Made by a program: the position numbers and the translations under genes. From CAXMMR01 sp965198995 (GTDB lineage Bacteria; Pseudomonadota; Alphaproteobacteria; Acetobacterales; Acetobacteraceae): a stretch of DNA of 64,000 nt. Shown here in pieces: positions 32,493-43,571 of this stretch (the stretch's first letter is position 1; the number at the start of each line of letters is the position of its first letter). The DNA lies in NCBI GenBank assembly GCA_965198995.1, contig CBDAQG010000001.1:248001-312000 (forward strand), read 5' to 3'. The notes under the pieces are model-generated. The model did no database searches. It was given only the letters and a program-made list of their open reading frames with translations, and was not told the origin of the DNA.

Positions 32493-34750
32493 AAGGATCT
32501 TCTTTTTTGAAGAAAAAAAGCAAAAAACTTTTGCACCGCTGTCGCCCTCTTAACAGGCAAAAGTTTTTTGCTCCTTTTTTTCAAAAAAGGAGCGCTTGCT
32601 TCCTACTCCTGGCCTGCACTGCCGCCGCCCCGTCCGCCTGCTTCACCAACTACGCCGCCACCCGCGGCTACACCCTCGGCCTGCCGCGCCAGGCCGAGCT
32701 GACCCCGGACGGCCGTACCGCCCTCTACTTACGCAGCGGCCCGCGCGACACCCAGCTCGGCCTGTTCCGCCTCGACCTCGCCACCGGACAGGAGACCGAG
32801 CTCGCCCGCCCCGCCAGCGGTCCCGAACACCTCTCGGTGGCCGAGCGCGCCCGCCGCGAACGCGCCCGGATGACGCTCTCCGGCATCACCGACTACGCCC
32901 TCGCGCGCGATGGCCGCAGCGTCCTGGTCAGCCAGGCCGACAGCCTCGCCCGCATCACACTGCCCGACGGCGCCGTCCATCCGCTGCCGGGCGCCGACTG
33001 GCTGGCGCCACGCCTGTCGCCGGACGGCCGCGTCATCGCCGCCGTGCGCGCGAACGACCTGCACGTGCTCGACACCGAAACCGGCGCCGACCGCCAGCTC
33101 ACCCAGGGCGGCACCGACACCCTCACCCACGGCCTCGCCGAGTTCGTCGCCTCCGAGGAGCTCGACCGCTTCGACGGCGCCTGGTGGTCGCCCGACAGCG
33201 CCACGCTGCTCTACGAGGAGAGCGACACCAGCGGCGTCGAGCCGCACTTCATCGCCGACCCGGCGCATCCCGAGCGCCCGCCGTCAGCGTTTCGCTATCC
33301 CCGCGCCGGCACCGCCAACGCCCGCCTCCGCCTCGGCCTGGTGCCGCGCGACGGCGGCCCCACTCGCTGGCTCGACTGGGACAGCGCCGCCTTCCCCTAC
33401 CTCGTCCGCGTCGTCTGGCCCGCCGAGGGCCACGCCCCGCTCACCCTCGTGGTGATGAACCGAGCCGAGACCGAGCAGCGCCTGCTCACCGTCGACCCCG
33501 CCACCGGCCACACCACCACCCTGCTGCGCGAGACCGACCCCGCCTGGATCAACACCTCTCCAGGCGCCAACTGGCCAAGCACGCCGCTGCCGCACTGGCT
33601 GCCGGACGGCTCCGGCTTCCTCTGGGCCAGCGACAGCAGCGGCGCCTGGCGCCTCGCGCTCCATCACGCCGACGGCACGCTCGACCACGTCGTCACCCCC
33701 GCGAACCAGCCCTTCCTCTCGCTGGCGGATGTCGATGTCGCCCACCAAACGGCCACCGTCCTGCTCGCCCCCAACCGCATCGACGCCGCCCTCTACCGCG
33801 TCCCCCTCGCCGGCGGCGCACCCCAGCCAGTCGCCATCGAGCCCGGCCAACACGCCGCCACCTTCAACGAGCTCTCCCACACCGCCTTCGTCGACCATTT
33901 CGACAGCGCCGACGGCCACCTCCTCACCCAGGTCCGCGACGCGAGCGGCCGCATCCTCGCCACCCTGCCAAGCCACGCCGAGCCGCCCCCCGCCGCGCAC
34001 GTCCAGTTCACCACCGCCGGCGCCCAGGCCTTCGACGCCGCCGTGCTCCGCCCCACCGCCAGCATCCCCGGCCGCCACTACCCAGTGGTGCTCTCCGTCT
34101 ACGCCGGCCCAGGCGTGAAAACCGTCCTCCGCGCCCCGCGCCTGTTCAACGAGACCCAGTGCCTCGCAGACCAGGGCTTCATCGTCGTCGCGCTGGACGG
34201 CCGCGGCACCCCCGGCCGCGGCCACGACTGGGAGCGCGCCACCAAAGGCAACCTGATCGACCTCCCGCTCGCCGACCAAATCGCCGGCCTGCAAGCCCTC
34301 GCCCAGCAGTTCCCCGAAATGGACGCAAGCCGCGTCGGCGTCACCGGCTGGTCCTTCGGTGGCTACTTCACCGCCATGGCGACCATCCGCCGGCCCGACA
34401 TCTTCACCGCCGGCGTCGCCGGCGCCCCGCCCGTCGACTGGGCCGACTACGACACCGCCTACACCGAACGCTACCTCGGCACCCCCGCCGCCAACCAAGA
34501 CGCCTACCACCGCAGCAACGTCCTGACCTACGCCGCCGCCCTCGCCCGCCCGCTGCTGATCATGCACGGCCTGACCGACGACAACGTCTACTTCGTCAAC
34601 ACCGTGAAGCTCACCGAAGCCCTGCTCCGCGCCGGCCGGCCCTACGACCTGCTGCTCCTCCCCGGCACCCACCAGCTGCCCGACCCGGTGCTGCGCGCCA
34701 ACGTCGACGCTGCTCGGGCGCGCTATTTTACGGACAGGCTGAGCAAGTAA
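32489..34750 (+). CDS. S9 family dipeptidyl-peptidase-IV-like serine peptidase
   Basis: The protein has up to 753 residues. The N-terminal half is a DPP-IV beta-propeller with SGITDYALARDGRSVLVS, FVASEELDRFDGAWWSPDS and YPRAGTANARLRLGLV, including the paired Glu (EE) that bind the peptide N-terminus. The alpha/beta hydrolase part has the nucleophile in GWSFGGYFTAMA, Asp in HGLTDDNVYF and His in GTHQLPD. It cleaves X-Pro or X-Ala dipeptides, probably in the periplasm. The first 40 codons are a type A repeat; starts at TTG 32489, 32507 or 32531 are possible. FLLLAC could be a lipobox. Confidence 0.88.
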   Translation: MKGSSFLKKKSKKLLHRCRPLNRQKFFAPFFQKRSACFLLLACTAAAPSACFTNYAATRGYTLGLPRQAELTPDGRTALYLRSGPRDTQLGLFRLDLATGQETELARPASGPEHLSVAERARRERARMTLSGITDYALARDGRSVLVSQADSLARITLPDGAVHPLPGADWLAPRLSPDGRVIAAVRANDLHVLDTETGADRQLTQGGTDTLTHGLAEFVASEELDRFDGAWWSPDSATLLYEESDTSGVEPHFIADPAHPERPPSAFRYPRAGTANARLRLGLVPRDGGPTRWLDWDSAAFPYLVRVVWPAEGHAPLTLVVMNRAETEQRLLTVDPATGHTTTLLRETDPAWINTSPGANWPSTPLPHWLPDGSGFLWASDSSGAWRLALHHADGTLDHVVTPANQPFLSLADVDVAHQTATVLLAPNRIDAALYRVPLAGGAPQPVAIEPGQHAATFNELSHTAFVDHFDSADGHLLTQVRDASGRILATLPSHAEPPPAAHVQFTTAGAQAFDAAVLRPTASIPGRHYPVVLSVYAGPGVKTVLRAPRLFNETQCLADQGFIVVALDGRGTPGRGHDWERATKGNLIDLPLADQIAGLQALAQQFPEMDASRVGVTGWSFGGYFTAMATIRRPDIFTAGVAGAPPVDWADYDTAYTERYLGTPAANQDAYHRSNVLTYAAALARPLLIMHGLTDDNVYFVNTVKLTEALLRAGRPYDLLLLPGTHQLPDPVLRANVDAARARYFTDRLSK
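32496..32603. repeat. Type A AT-rich inverted repeat element
   Basis: GCAAAAAACTTTTGC and GCAAAAGTTTTTTGC are perfect 15-bp inverted arms around 28 variable bases. A TCTTC-TTTTTT-GAAGA stem precedes them and CTCCTTTTTT-TC-AAAAAAGGAG follows, then CGCTTGCTTCC. The same order recurs at 37387, 51224, 60450 and 62323. Here the element is read through by the S9 peptidase frame. Confidence 0.85.
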
Positions 34751-34804
34751 GGCCAGGAGCTCTGCTCCTGGACCTCGCTGGGACCGGGAGGCCCCAAACC
34801 CCTT
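34751..34804. repeat. Type B intergenic hairpin repeat
   Basis: CCAGGAGC-TCT-GCTCCTGG at about 34753-34771 is followed by a degenerate GGGACCGGGAGGCCCC. It follows the S9 peptidase stop and lies between convergent genes. Confidence 0.7.
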
Positions 34805-34811
34805 GAGCAAT

Positions 34812-34904
34812 ATCAGCCTAACTGCGATCGCGTAGCGATCTTAGGCTGATCAAATTACTCGCCAAAAACAATGAGAGTGGTTCCACCCTGAGTGGAACCG
34901 CTCT
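34812..34904. terminator. Two strong hairpins between convergent genes
   Basis: ATCAGCCTAA/TTAGGCTGAT with inner GATCGC-GTA-GCGATC (34812-34850) forms one long stem. AGAGTGGTTCCAC/GTGGAACCGCTCT (34874-34904, one G-T pair) forms a 13-bp stem that overlaps the rmuC stop. They look like bidirectional terminators or REP-like elements; no long T-run follows. Confidence 0.6.
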
Positions 34905-36162
34905 AGTTCGCCGTGTCGTCCTCGTCCATGCCGATGGCGCTGAGCTCCAGCAAGCCGTCGGCAACCTGCTGCGTCGGCGCCTCCATGCTGAGCAGCTTGC
35001 GGCTGACAACCCGCGTGCGCTGCCGCGCATCCTCGATCGTCCGCCCCATCGTGGACGCGTTCTTCGCCAACTTCTCGAGCACACCGTCCATCTTCTGCAT
35101 CTCGTGCTTGGTCGCGCCAAGCAGCCGGCTGATCTGCTCCGCCTTCTCCTCCACCGCCAGCGCGACGTAGCCAAGATTGATCGTGCGCAGCATCGCCGGC
35201 AGCAGCGCCGGCCCCATGACCATGACATGCTGCGTCCGCCCCAGCTCGTCGATCAGGCCGGGAATGCGCGCCGCCTCCGCATACAGCCCGTCCGTGGCAA
35301 GGTACATCACGGCGAAATCGACCGTTTTCGGCGGCACGATGTACTTGCTCGCGATCTTGCGCCCCTCGGCCCGAAACCGCACCTCGAGTGCCGCACGCGC
35401 CGCCTTCTCGCCCGGACCGTCACCCGCTTCCGCCGCATTCACCAGCCGTTCATAGTCCTCGGTCGGGAACTTGGCGTCGATCGCCAGCAGGCGCTTTGAC
35501 TCGCCTCGCATCGGCATCCGCACGGCGAACTCCACCACCTCGGCGCTGTCATCCGACAGCCTGACATCCGCCTCGTAGCCACCCGTCGGCAGCGCGTCGT
35601 CGAGCAGCGCCCGCAACTGCGTCTCGCCCCAGCCGCCACGGCTCTTCACATTGGAAAAAATCCGCTTCAGGTCGCCGATCTGCGCCGTCACCGCAGCCAC
35701 GTCGCCCATCGCCTTCTGCACCGCGCCGAACTGCTCGATCACCCGCTGGAAGCTGGTCGTCATCTGCTTCTCGACCGCGGCGTGCAGCTGCTCGTTGACG
35801 CTGCGCTGGATCTCCGTCAGCCGCGCCGCGGTCTGCTCGGCCATCTCGCGCAACTTGGCCTCCAGCAGCACCCGGCCATCGCCCGCCTCGCGCGCCATCC
35901 GGGTCGTCAGGTCGCCGACGCGCTGCTCGAACTCGGCGCGCAACGCCCCGATCCGCCCCGCCAGCCCCCGCTCGGTCTCGGCCAGCAAGGCGCGAACCGT
36001 TTCGGTGCTACCCTGCTGCCCGGCCACCGTCTGCTCGCCCAGCAGCCGCAGGCGCTGCATCGCCTCGCTTTGATCCGTCGGCCAGCGCGCCAGCACGAGC
36101 AACGAGGCCAGTGCCGCAACGCAGGCGGCGATCACGCCGACGACAGGCAGCCATTCGTTCAA
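34903..36162 (-). CDS. rmuC: DNA recombination protein RmuC
   Basis: The product has 419 residues. An N-terminal membrane helix (residues 5-25) is followed by about 130 residues of coiled coil, then the RmuC nuclease-like domain: NVKSRGGWGETQLRALLDDALPTG... and LLAIDAKFPTEDYERL, which holds the Asp/Lys typical of the restriction-endonuclease-like core, then ALLPAMLRTINLGYVALAVE. RmuC limits inversions at short repeats in E. coli. The 3' end overlaps a hairpin that may end transcription. Confidence 0.92.
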   Translation of the reverse strand: MNEWLPVVGVIAACVAALASLLVLARWPTDQSEAMQRLRLLGEQTVAGQQGSTETVRALLAETERGLAGRIGALRAEFEQRVGDLTTRMAREAGDGRVLLEAKLREMAEQTAARLTEIQRSVNEQLHAAVEKQMTTSFQRVIEQFGAVQKAMGDVAAVTAQIGDLKRIFSNVKSRGGWGETQLRALLDDALPTGGYEADVRLSDDSAEVVEFAVRMPMRGESKRLLAIDAKFPTEDYERLVNAAEAGDGPGEKAARAALEVRFRAEGRKIASKYIVPPKTVDFAVMYLATDGLYAEAARIPGLIDELGRTQHVMVMGPALLPAMLRTINLGYVALAVEEKAEQISRLLGATKHEMQKMDGVLEKLAKNASTMGRTIEDARQRTRVVSRKLLSMEAPTQQVADGLLELSAIGMDEDDTAN

Positions 36163-36206
36163 GCCCGTGCATCCCCCCGCCTCGGCGCTTCGTTTGCCGC
36201 AGCACG

Positions 36207-37406
36207 ATGTCCAATACCACCCTCGCTGCAGCCGCGCACGACCAGCCCGCGCTCAGCCGCACGCTGCTGCTGGCGCTGTGCTGCTGCTGCGGCCTGGCGG
36301 TCGCCAACATCTACTACAACCAGCCGATGCTGGGCCTGATCTCGGCCGAGCTGCACGTCTCGGGCGCCGCCATCGCCGCCGCCACCCAGGCCGGCTACGC
36401 GCTCGGCCTGCTCGTCCTGGTGCCGCTCGGCGACCGGCTCGAGCGCCGCCGCATGCTGCTCTGGCAGACGCTCGCGCTTGTCGTCGCGCTGGCCGCCGCC
36501 GCTTTGGCGCCAGGCGGCACGACGTTGGTCGCCGCCTCGATCGCCATCGGCTTCACCGCCACCACGGCGCAATTGTTGATCCCGCTCGCCGCCGCCATGG
36601 CGGATCCGGCCGAACGCGGTCGCGTCGTCGGCAGCCTGATGGGCGGATTGCTCACCGGCATCCTGCTCGCCCGCACCCTCAGCGGCCTGGTCGCCGCGGC
36701 GGCCGGCTGGCGGGCGATGTTCTGGCTCGGCGCCGCGCTCGCCGCGCTGATGGCCGCCATCCTGGCCCGTTGCGTGCCGCGCGTCGCCGCCACCTCGTCG
36801 CTGAGCTTTCCCGCCCTGATGCGCAGCCTCGTCGTGATCTACGCCAGCCAGCCGGTCCTGCGCCGCGCCGCGCTGACCCAGGCCTGCCTGTTCGCCGCGT
36901 TTTCCGCGTTCTGGTCAATCCTGGCGCTGCACCTGGCCGCCGCACCGCCGCATCTGGGTGCGGCCGCGGCCGGGCTGTTCGGCCTCATCGGCCTGGCCGG
37001 CGTGGCCGCCGCACCCCTCGCCGGCCGCCTGGCCGATCGCCACGGCCTGCGCACGGTCGGCAGCATCGGCATCCTCATCGTCATCGCCGCCTTCACGCTG
37101 CTGCTGGTCGCACCCGGCCTGCTCTGGCTCGGCGTCGGCGTGGTGCTGATGGATGCCGGAGTGCAGACCGCGATGGTCTCAAACCAGACCACCATCCTGT
37201 CGCTGAGCGAGAGCGAGGCCAGCCGCCTCAACACGCTCTATGTGGTCACCATGTTCGTCCTCGGCGCCATCGGCTCGGCGCTCGGTGGACTCGCCTGGGC
37301 ATGGGCGGGATGGCCGGGGGTGATGACGCTTGCGATCTGCCTCGGCGCGTTGTCGCTGCTCATCCATGCAATGGGGGGCACAGGAAGGAAGCGTCTGCTT
37401 TTTTGA
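36207..37406 (+). CDS. MFS transporter, DHA1/YnfM-like
   Basis: ATG 36207 gives 399 residues with about 12 hydrophobic segments; the open frame upstream is basic and not conserved. ANIYYNQPMLGLI in helix 1, PLGDRLERRRML in loop 2-3, and GLFGLIGLAGVAAAPLAGRLADRHGLRTV in the second half are typical of the NIYYxQPLL group of drug/arabinose-type exporters. The last codons (about KRLLF) come from a type A repeat, so the C-terminus is set by the repeat. Substrate is unknown. Confidence 0.88.
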   Translation: MSNTTLAAAAHDQPALSRTLLLALCCCCGLAVANIYYNQPMLGLISAELHVSGAAIAAATQAGYALGLLVLVPLGDRLERRRMLLWQTLALVVALAAAALAPGGTTLVAASIAIGFTATTAQLLIPLAAAMADPAERGRVVGSLMGGLLTGILLARTLSGLVAAAAGWRAMFWLGAALAALMAAILARCVPRVAATSSLSFPALMRSLVVIYASQPVLRRAALTQACLFAAFSAFWSILALHLAAAPPHLGAAAAGLFGLIGLAGVAAAPLAGRLADRHGLRTVGSIGILIVIAAFTLLLVAPGLLWLGVGVVLMDAGVQTAMVSNQTTILSLSESEASRLNTLYVVTMFVLGAIGSALGGLAWAWAGWPGVMTLAICLGALSLLIHAMGGTGRKRLLF

Positions 37407-37467
37407 AAAAAAGCAGCAAAAAACTTTTGCTCGTTTGGCTCCGGACCAGTCCAGCAAAAGTTCTCGC

Positions 37468-37468
<1 letters not shown>
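37387..37468. repeat. Type A repeat between convergent genes
   Basis: CTGCTTTTTTGAAAAAAAGCAG forms the flanking stem and GCAAAAAACTTTTGC the left arm at 37416-37430; the right arm GCAAAAGTTCTCGCC is degraded. The stop of the MFS gene (37404) and the stop of glgX (37468) both lie inside the element. Confidence 0.75.
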
Positions 37469-39604
<2,136 letters not shown>

Positions 39605-39618
<14 letters not shown>

Positions 39619-41797
39619 GCCCGCCAGCGTCGCCGCAACGCCCGGCCGACGCAAGCTCGGGCAGCAGCGGCAGCAGCGTGCTCAGGTCGCGCCCGACCAT
39701 GCAGCACAGATAATATCGCGCATGCCCGCCCTGCTCGCGTTGCCCACCCTGCTCGTGTTGCCCACCCTGCTCGCGCTGCCCACCCTGCTCGCGTTGCCCA
39801 CCCTGCTCGCGTTGCCCACCCTGCTCGCGTTGATCGCCTTCGGGCATGCCGTGCTCGTCGAGCGGCAGCGCGGTGAGCCCCAGCTCGCCATACACCGTCA
39901 GCAGCGCCACGCCGGCGCGCCACACCGCCGCCGAACGGCCCTCCTGCGCGGCGAGGTCGCGCAGCCGCCAGATCGCCGAGACGCGGTCGCCGGCAGTGCC
40001 GGCCGGGTCGCCAAGGGCGAGCAGCACCCGCCCGGCGCGGCGGAACGGCACCCCCGCCTGCGCCTGCTCGCCGAGCACCAGCCCGTCGGCTGCGGCTGGC
40101 GGCAGCCCGCCGAGCTCGGCATAGCGGCCCTGCTCCTCGGCGGTCCAGGGCAGGAAACGCACCCGGCCGGGATGCATCAGCCGCCACAGCCCGACCAGGC
40201 CGAACGCCACCGTCAGCGCCACCGTCGCCCGCACCGAGTTCGGCACCGAGGGCGACAGCACGATCTGCCACCAGCTCGTATGGGCAAAGCGGCGCACATG
40301 CGGCTCGAACGCGGCAAGCCACAGCACCGAGGCGAGCAGGGCGGCGAACGGCACCACGGTGCCGGCATGCAGCGGCCGGCTCAGCAGCCGCGCCCGGCGG
40401 TAATAGGCGTGCCGGAACGGCGCCAGCAGCAGCGCGGCGAACACCAGTGCGACCACGATCGGCGGCGCATTGTCGGCGATCGTCTCCACCGCTGCGGCAA
40501 CCAGCAGCAGCACGATCGTCGCCACCCAGGCGAGCGTCACCCGCTGCGCCAGCCCGATCGCCAGCACCATCAGCGCCGCGCCGATCAGCGAGGGCACGTA
40601 TTGCGACGCCAAGGTGACGTAATTGGTGACGTAGCTGGCCTTGATCCAGGGGATGTCGGTGTCCTGGTCGACGAGCCCCAGCATCAGCAGCATCGCGCCG
40701 CACAGCATGACGATGCCGATCGCCGCCGCGGCGGCAAAATCGGGCTCGCTCCACCGCCGCAGGGCAGCAACCCGCCGCCCGACCGGCGCCCCGGCCTCGC
40801 CTGCGGCTGCCGCACGACCACCGACCAGGCTGCGGCCACGCAGCAGCAGCTCGTTGGCCGAGAACAGCCCGCCGGCGGCAAACAGCGGGATCACGTAGTA
40901 GAGCAGCCGGAACACCGCGATCGCCCCGAGCGCCTCGGCCGGCGGCAGGTAGGGCGCCAGCCCCAGCAGCATCGCGCTGTCGAACACGCCCAGGCCCCCC
41001 GGCAGGCTCGCCGCCAGCCCCGCCGTGTAGGAGGCCAGGTAGATCGCCAGGAACCTGATGAACGACAGCCCGGAGCCGTAGAGATGTGCACCCTGCGGCA
41101 GCAGCGCAAAGAAGATCGCCGCCGTGACCGCCACGTCGACCGTCGCCAGCAGCACCTGGGCCGCCGCCATCCGCCAGCCCGGCAGCACCACGACATGGCC
41201 TCGCACCCGCACGCTGCCGAACAGCGCCGACCAGGCGACGTAGGCGGCGACCACGAGCCAGGCCGCCGCACCGCCGAGGTGCAGCAGCCATAACGGCAAC
41301 GCCCGGCCGAGCAGCGGTAACGCGCCAGGCTCCCACAGCAGGATGGCGCCGGCCAGCACCAGCCCGCCAAGCCCATAAGTCAGGCTGCAGAACCCCACCA
41401 CCTTGCCGATCTGCAGCGGCGTCAGCCCCCAGCTCGCATACAGCCGGTAGCGCACCGCCGCCCCCGACACCGCCGCAAACCCCAGATTATGGGCCAGCGC
41501 ATAGGCGCAGAACGAGGCGAAGGCGGTGCGCCGCACGCTGACCCGGTGGCCGGCATAGATCGTCGCCAGCCGGTCGTAGAACGTCAGCACCGCATAGGCC
41601 GCGACCGTCCAGCAGGCGGCGGTCACCACCGAGCGACGCGGGATCGCATGCAGTGCGCGGCTGACGTCGCGCAGGCTCAGGTGGCGCACCTCGTGCTGCA
41701 CCACCCAGATCGCGCCGACGAGCAACGCCACGCCGAGCGCGGCCGGCGCGTGCCGCAGCCATCGCCACCTCGCATCCCTCTCCGGCGCTGCAGCCAT
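39605..41797 (-). CDS. MprF-like lipid flippase with truncated synthase domain
   Basis: The product has 730 residues and about 13 hydrophobic segments. The N-terminal block (SLRDVSRALHAIP, FAVVSGAAVRYRLY-like GFAAVSGAAVRYRLYASWGL, SLPGGLGVFDSAMLLGLA) is the lysyl-phosphatidylglycerol flippase domain of MprF/UPF0104. The C-terminal part begins like the synthase (VLLALGDPAGTAGDRVSAIW, LLTVYGELGLTALPLDE) but breaks off after about 60 residues into QREQGG repeats and a short tail. Aminoacylation is therefore doubtful. It lies nine bases after lysK in the same operon. Confidence 0.82.
39731..39838. repeat. 18-bp tandem repeat inside the mprF-like gene
   Basis: CTGCTCGCGTTGCCCACC recurs five to six times in a row with single-base changes. 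Read on the minus strand it encodes QREQGG hexapeptides. Copies keep the frame, so copy-number change would alter protein length without breaking it. Confidence 0.92.
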
Positions 41798-41806
41798 GGC
41801 CCTCTG

Positions 41807-43408
41807 TCAGTCCGCCGCCGCGCTCGTAGCCCCGGCCTCGACAAGCCGGCCGTCCAGCGCCGCCTCGATCAACCCCACGGTCTCGTCGCGGCCATAGAGC
41901 GCGACGAAGCCGCCAAAGCGCGGCCCTTCGGACTGCCCGAGCAGCACCTGGTACAGGCAGGCGAACCAGTCGCGCAGCACCGCGAACGGATGCCGCTTGC
42001 CGACCGCATAGACGGCGGTCTGCAGGCTCTCGGCATCCAGCCCGTCCGGCAGCCCCTGGAGCGTGTCACGCAAGTCGCTGAGCGCCGCCCGCTCGAGCTC
42101 GCTCGGCGCCCGGTAGGCCTTCGCCGGCCGCACGAAGTCGACATAGTAGGCGATCGCGTGGTCGAGCAGACGGGCAAGGAACGGGTCGCGCTCCGGGCTC
42201 GCCCCCGGCACGTAGCGCTGCAGGAAGCCCCACAGCGTCGCCGGCGTCTCGGCGTTCACCACCGAGGCGAGGTTGAGCAGCATGCCGAATGGAATCGGAC
42301 TCTCGACCGGAACGTCGACGCGGTGGGCGCCCAGAACATGCCAGGCCGGATTGGCCGCCGCCTCGGCTGGGCTCTGGCCGACCAGCGCCGTCGCATTGGC
42401 GACGATGTCGTCCACGGCGCGCGGGATCACATCGAAATGCAGCCGCTTGGCCCGCTGCGGCTGATTATACATGAACTGCGACAGGCTCTCCGCCGGCGCG
42501 TAGCGCAGCCAGTCGTCGACGGTCAGCCCGTTGCCCTTGGACTTGCTGATCTTCTTGCCCGAGGCGTCGAGGAACAGCTCGTAGGTGAAGCCGAGTGGCG
42601 GCGCCCCACCCAGGATCCGGCAGATCTTGCCGCTCAGCTTGACGCTGTCGATCAGGTCCTTGCCCGACATCTCATAGTCGACGCCAAGCGCGAACCAGCG
42701 CATCGCCCAGTCCGCCTTCCACTGGCACTTCGCCCGCCCGCCGGTGACCTCGGTCTCGAAACGCTCACCGTCGAGGTCGCGCCAGACCACCGTGCCGGCG
42801 TCGGCATCGCAGCCCTCGATCGGCACCTGCATGACGACCCCGGTGCGCGGATGGATCGGCAGGATCGGCGAGTAGGTCGCCCGCCGGTCCGGCCCCAGCG
42901 TCGGCGCCACCGCGGCGATGATCTCGTCATGCGCCTCCAGCACCCGTCGCAGCGCCGCGTCGAACCGGCCCGAGACGTAGTAGTCGGTCGCGGAGGCGAA
43001 CTGGTAGTCGAAGCCGAAGCGATCGAGAAAGCGCCGCAGTTCGGCATTGTTGTGCGCCGCGTAGCTCGCATGGGTGCCGAACGGGTCGGGAATGCGGCTC
43101 AGCGGCTGGCCGATGAAATCGGCCATGCGCTCACGGTCGGGCACATTGTCCGGCACCCGGCGCAGCCCGTCCATGTCGTCGCTGAAGGCGAGCAGGGTGG
43201 TTGGCTGGCCGGTCAGCGCCTCGTAGGCGCGCCGCACCCAGCTGGTGCGCGCCACCTCGCCGAAGGTGCCGATATGCGGCAGCCCCGACGGGCCGTAGCC
43301 AGTCTCGAACAGCACCAGCGGCTTCTCGCGCAGGCTTGCCTGGGCCGCGAGCTTCTGCGCCTCCTCGAAGGGCCAGGCGCGTGGCAGCGGGTCGTCCGGG
43401 TTCAGCAT
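41807..43408 (-). CDS. lysK: Lysyl-tRNA synthetase, class I
   Basis: ATG 43408 gives 533 residues; 15 further codons upstream are not conserved. GYGPSGLPHIGTFGEVAR is the HIGH-type motif and KKISKSKGNGLTVDDW the KMSKS-type loop of class I LysRS. FSDDMDGLRRVPDN and MSGKDLIDS are also diagnostic. The enzyme charges tRNA-Lys. Alphaproteobacteria often use this archaeal-type form in place of class II LysS. It is the first gene of the lysK-mprF-like-glgX series. Confidence 0.95.
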   Translation of the reverse strand: MLNPDDPLPRAWPFEEAQKLAAQASLREKPLVLFETGYGPSGLPHIGTFGEVARTSWVRRAYEALTGQPTTLLAFSDDMDGLRRVPDNVPDRERMADFIGQPLSRIPDPFGTHASYAAHNNAELRRFLDRFGFDYQFASATDYYVSGRFDAALRRVLEAHDEIIAAVAPTLGPDRRATYSPILPIHPRTGVVMQVPIEGCDADAGTVVWRDLDGERFETEVTGGRAKCQWKADWAMRWFALGVDYEMSGKDLIDSVKLSGKICRILGGAPPLGFTYELFLDASGKKISKSKGNGLTVDDWLRYAPAESLSQFMYNQPQRAKRLHFDVIPRAVDDIVANATALVGQSPAEAAANPAWHVLGAHRVDVPVESPIPFGMLLNLASVVNAETPATLWGFLQRYVPGASPERDPFLARLLDHAIAYYVDFVRPAKAYRAPSELERAALSDLRDTLQGLPDGLDAESLQTAVYAVGKRHPFAVLRDWFACLYQVLLGQSEGPRFGGFVALYGRDETVGLIEAALDGRLVEAGATSAAAD

Positions 43409-43571
43409 CGGCCGGACGCTAGCGCAGCCAAGGCCACAGCGTAAGACAAGCAAGACTGGCGGAAACGGGCCGCTCCCCCCAGTCTTCCTCAGTGCTTAGT
43501 GAAAACCCCAGCGTCGTCGCCGGCCTCGGCCCGCCGCCGCCAGGCTGCGCGGGCTGCCGCCGCCGCTGCTG

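Noticed and set aside
39731..39838. CRISPR-like direct repeats
   Set aside because: Units are contiguous, 18 bp, and in frame within a gene; there are no spacers and no cas genes.
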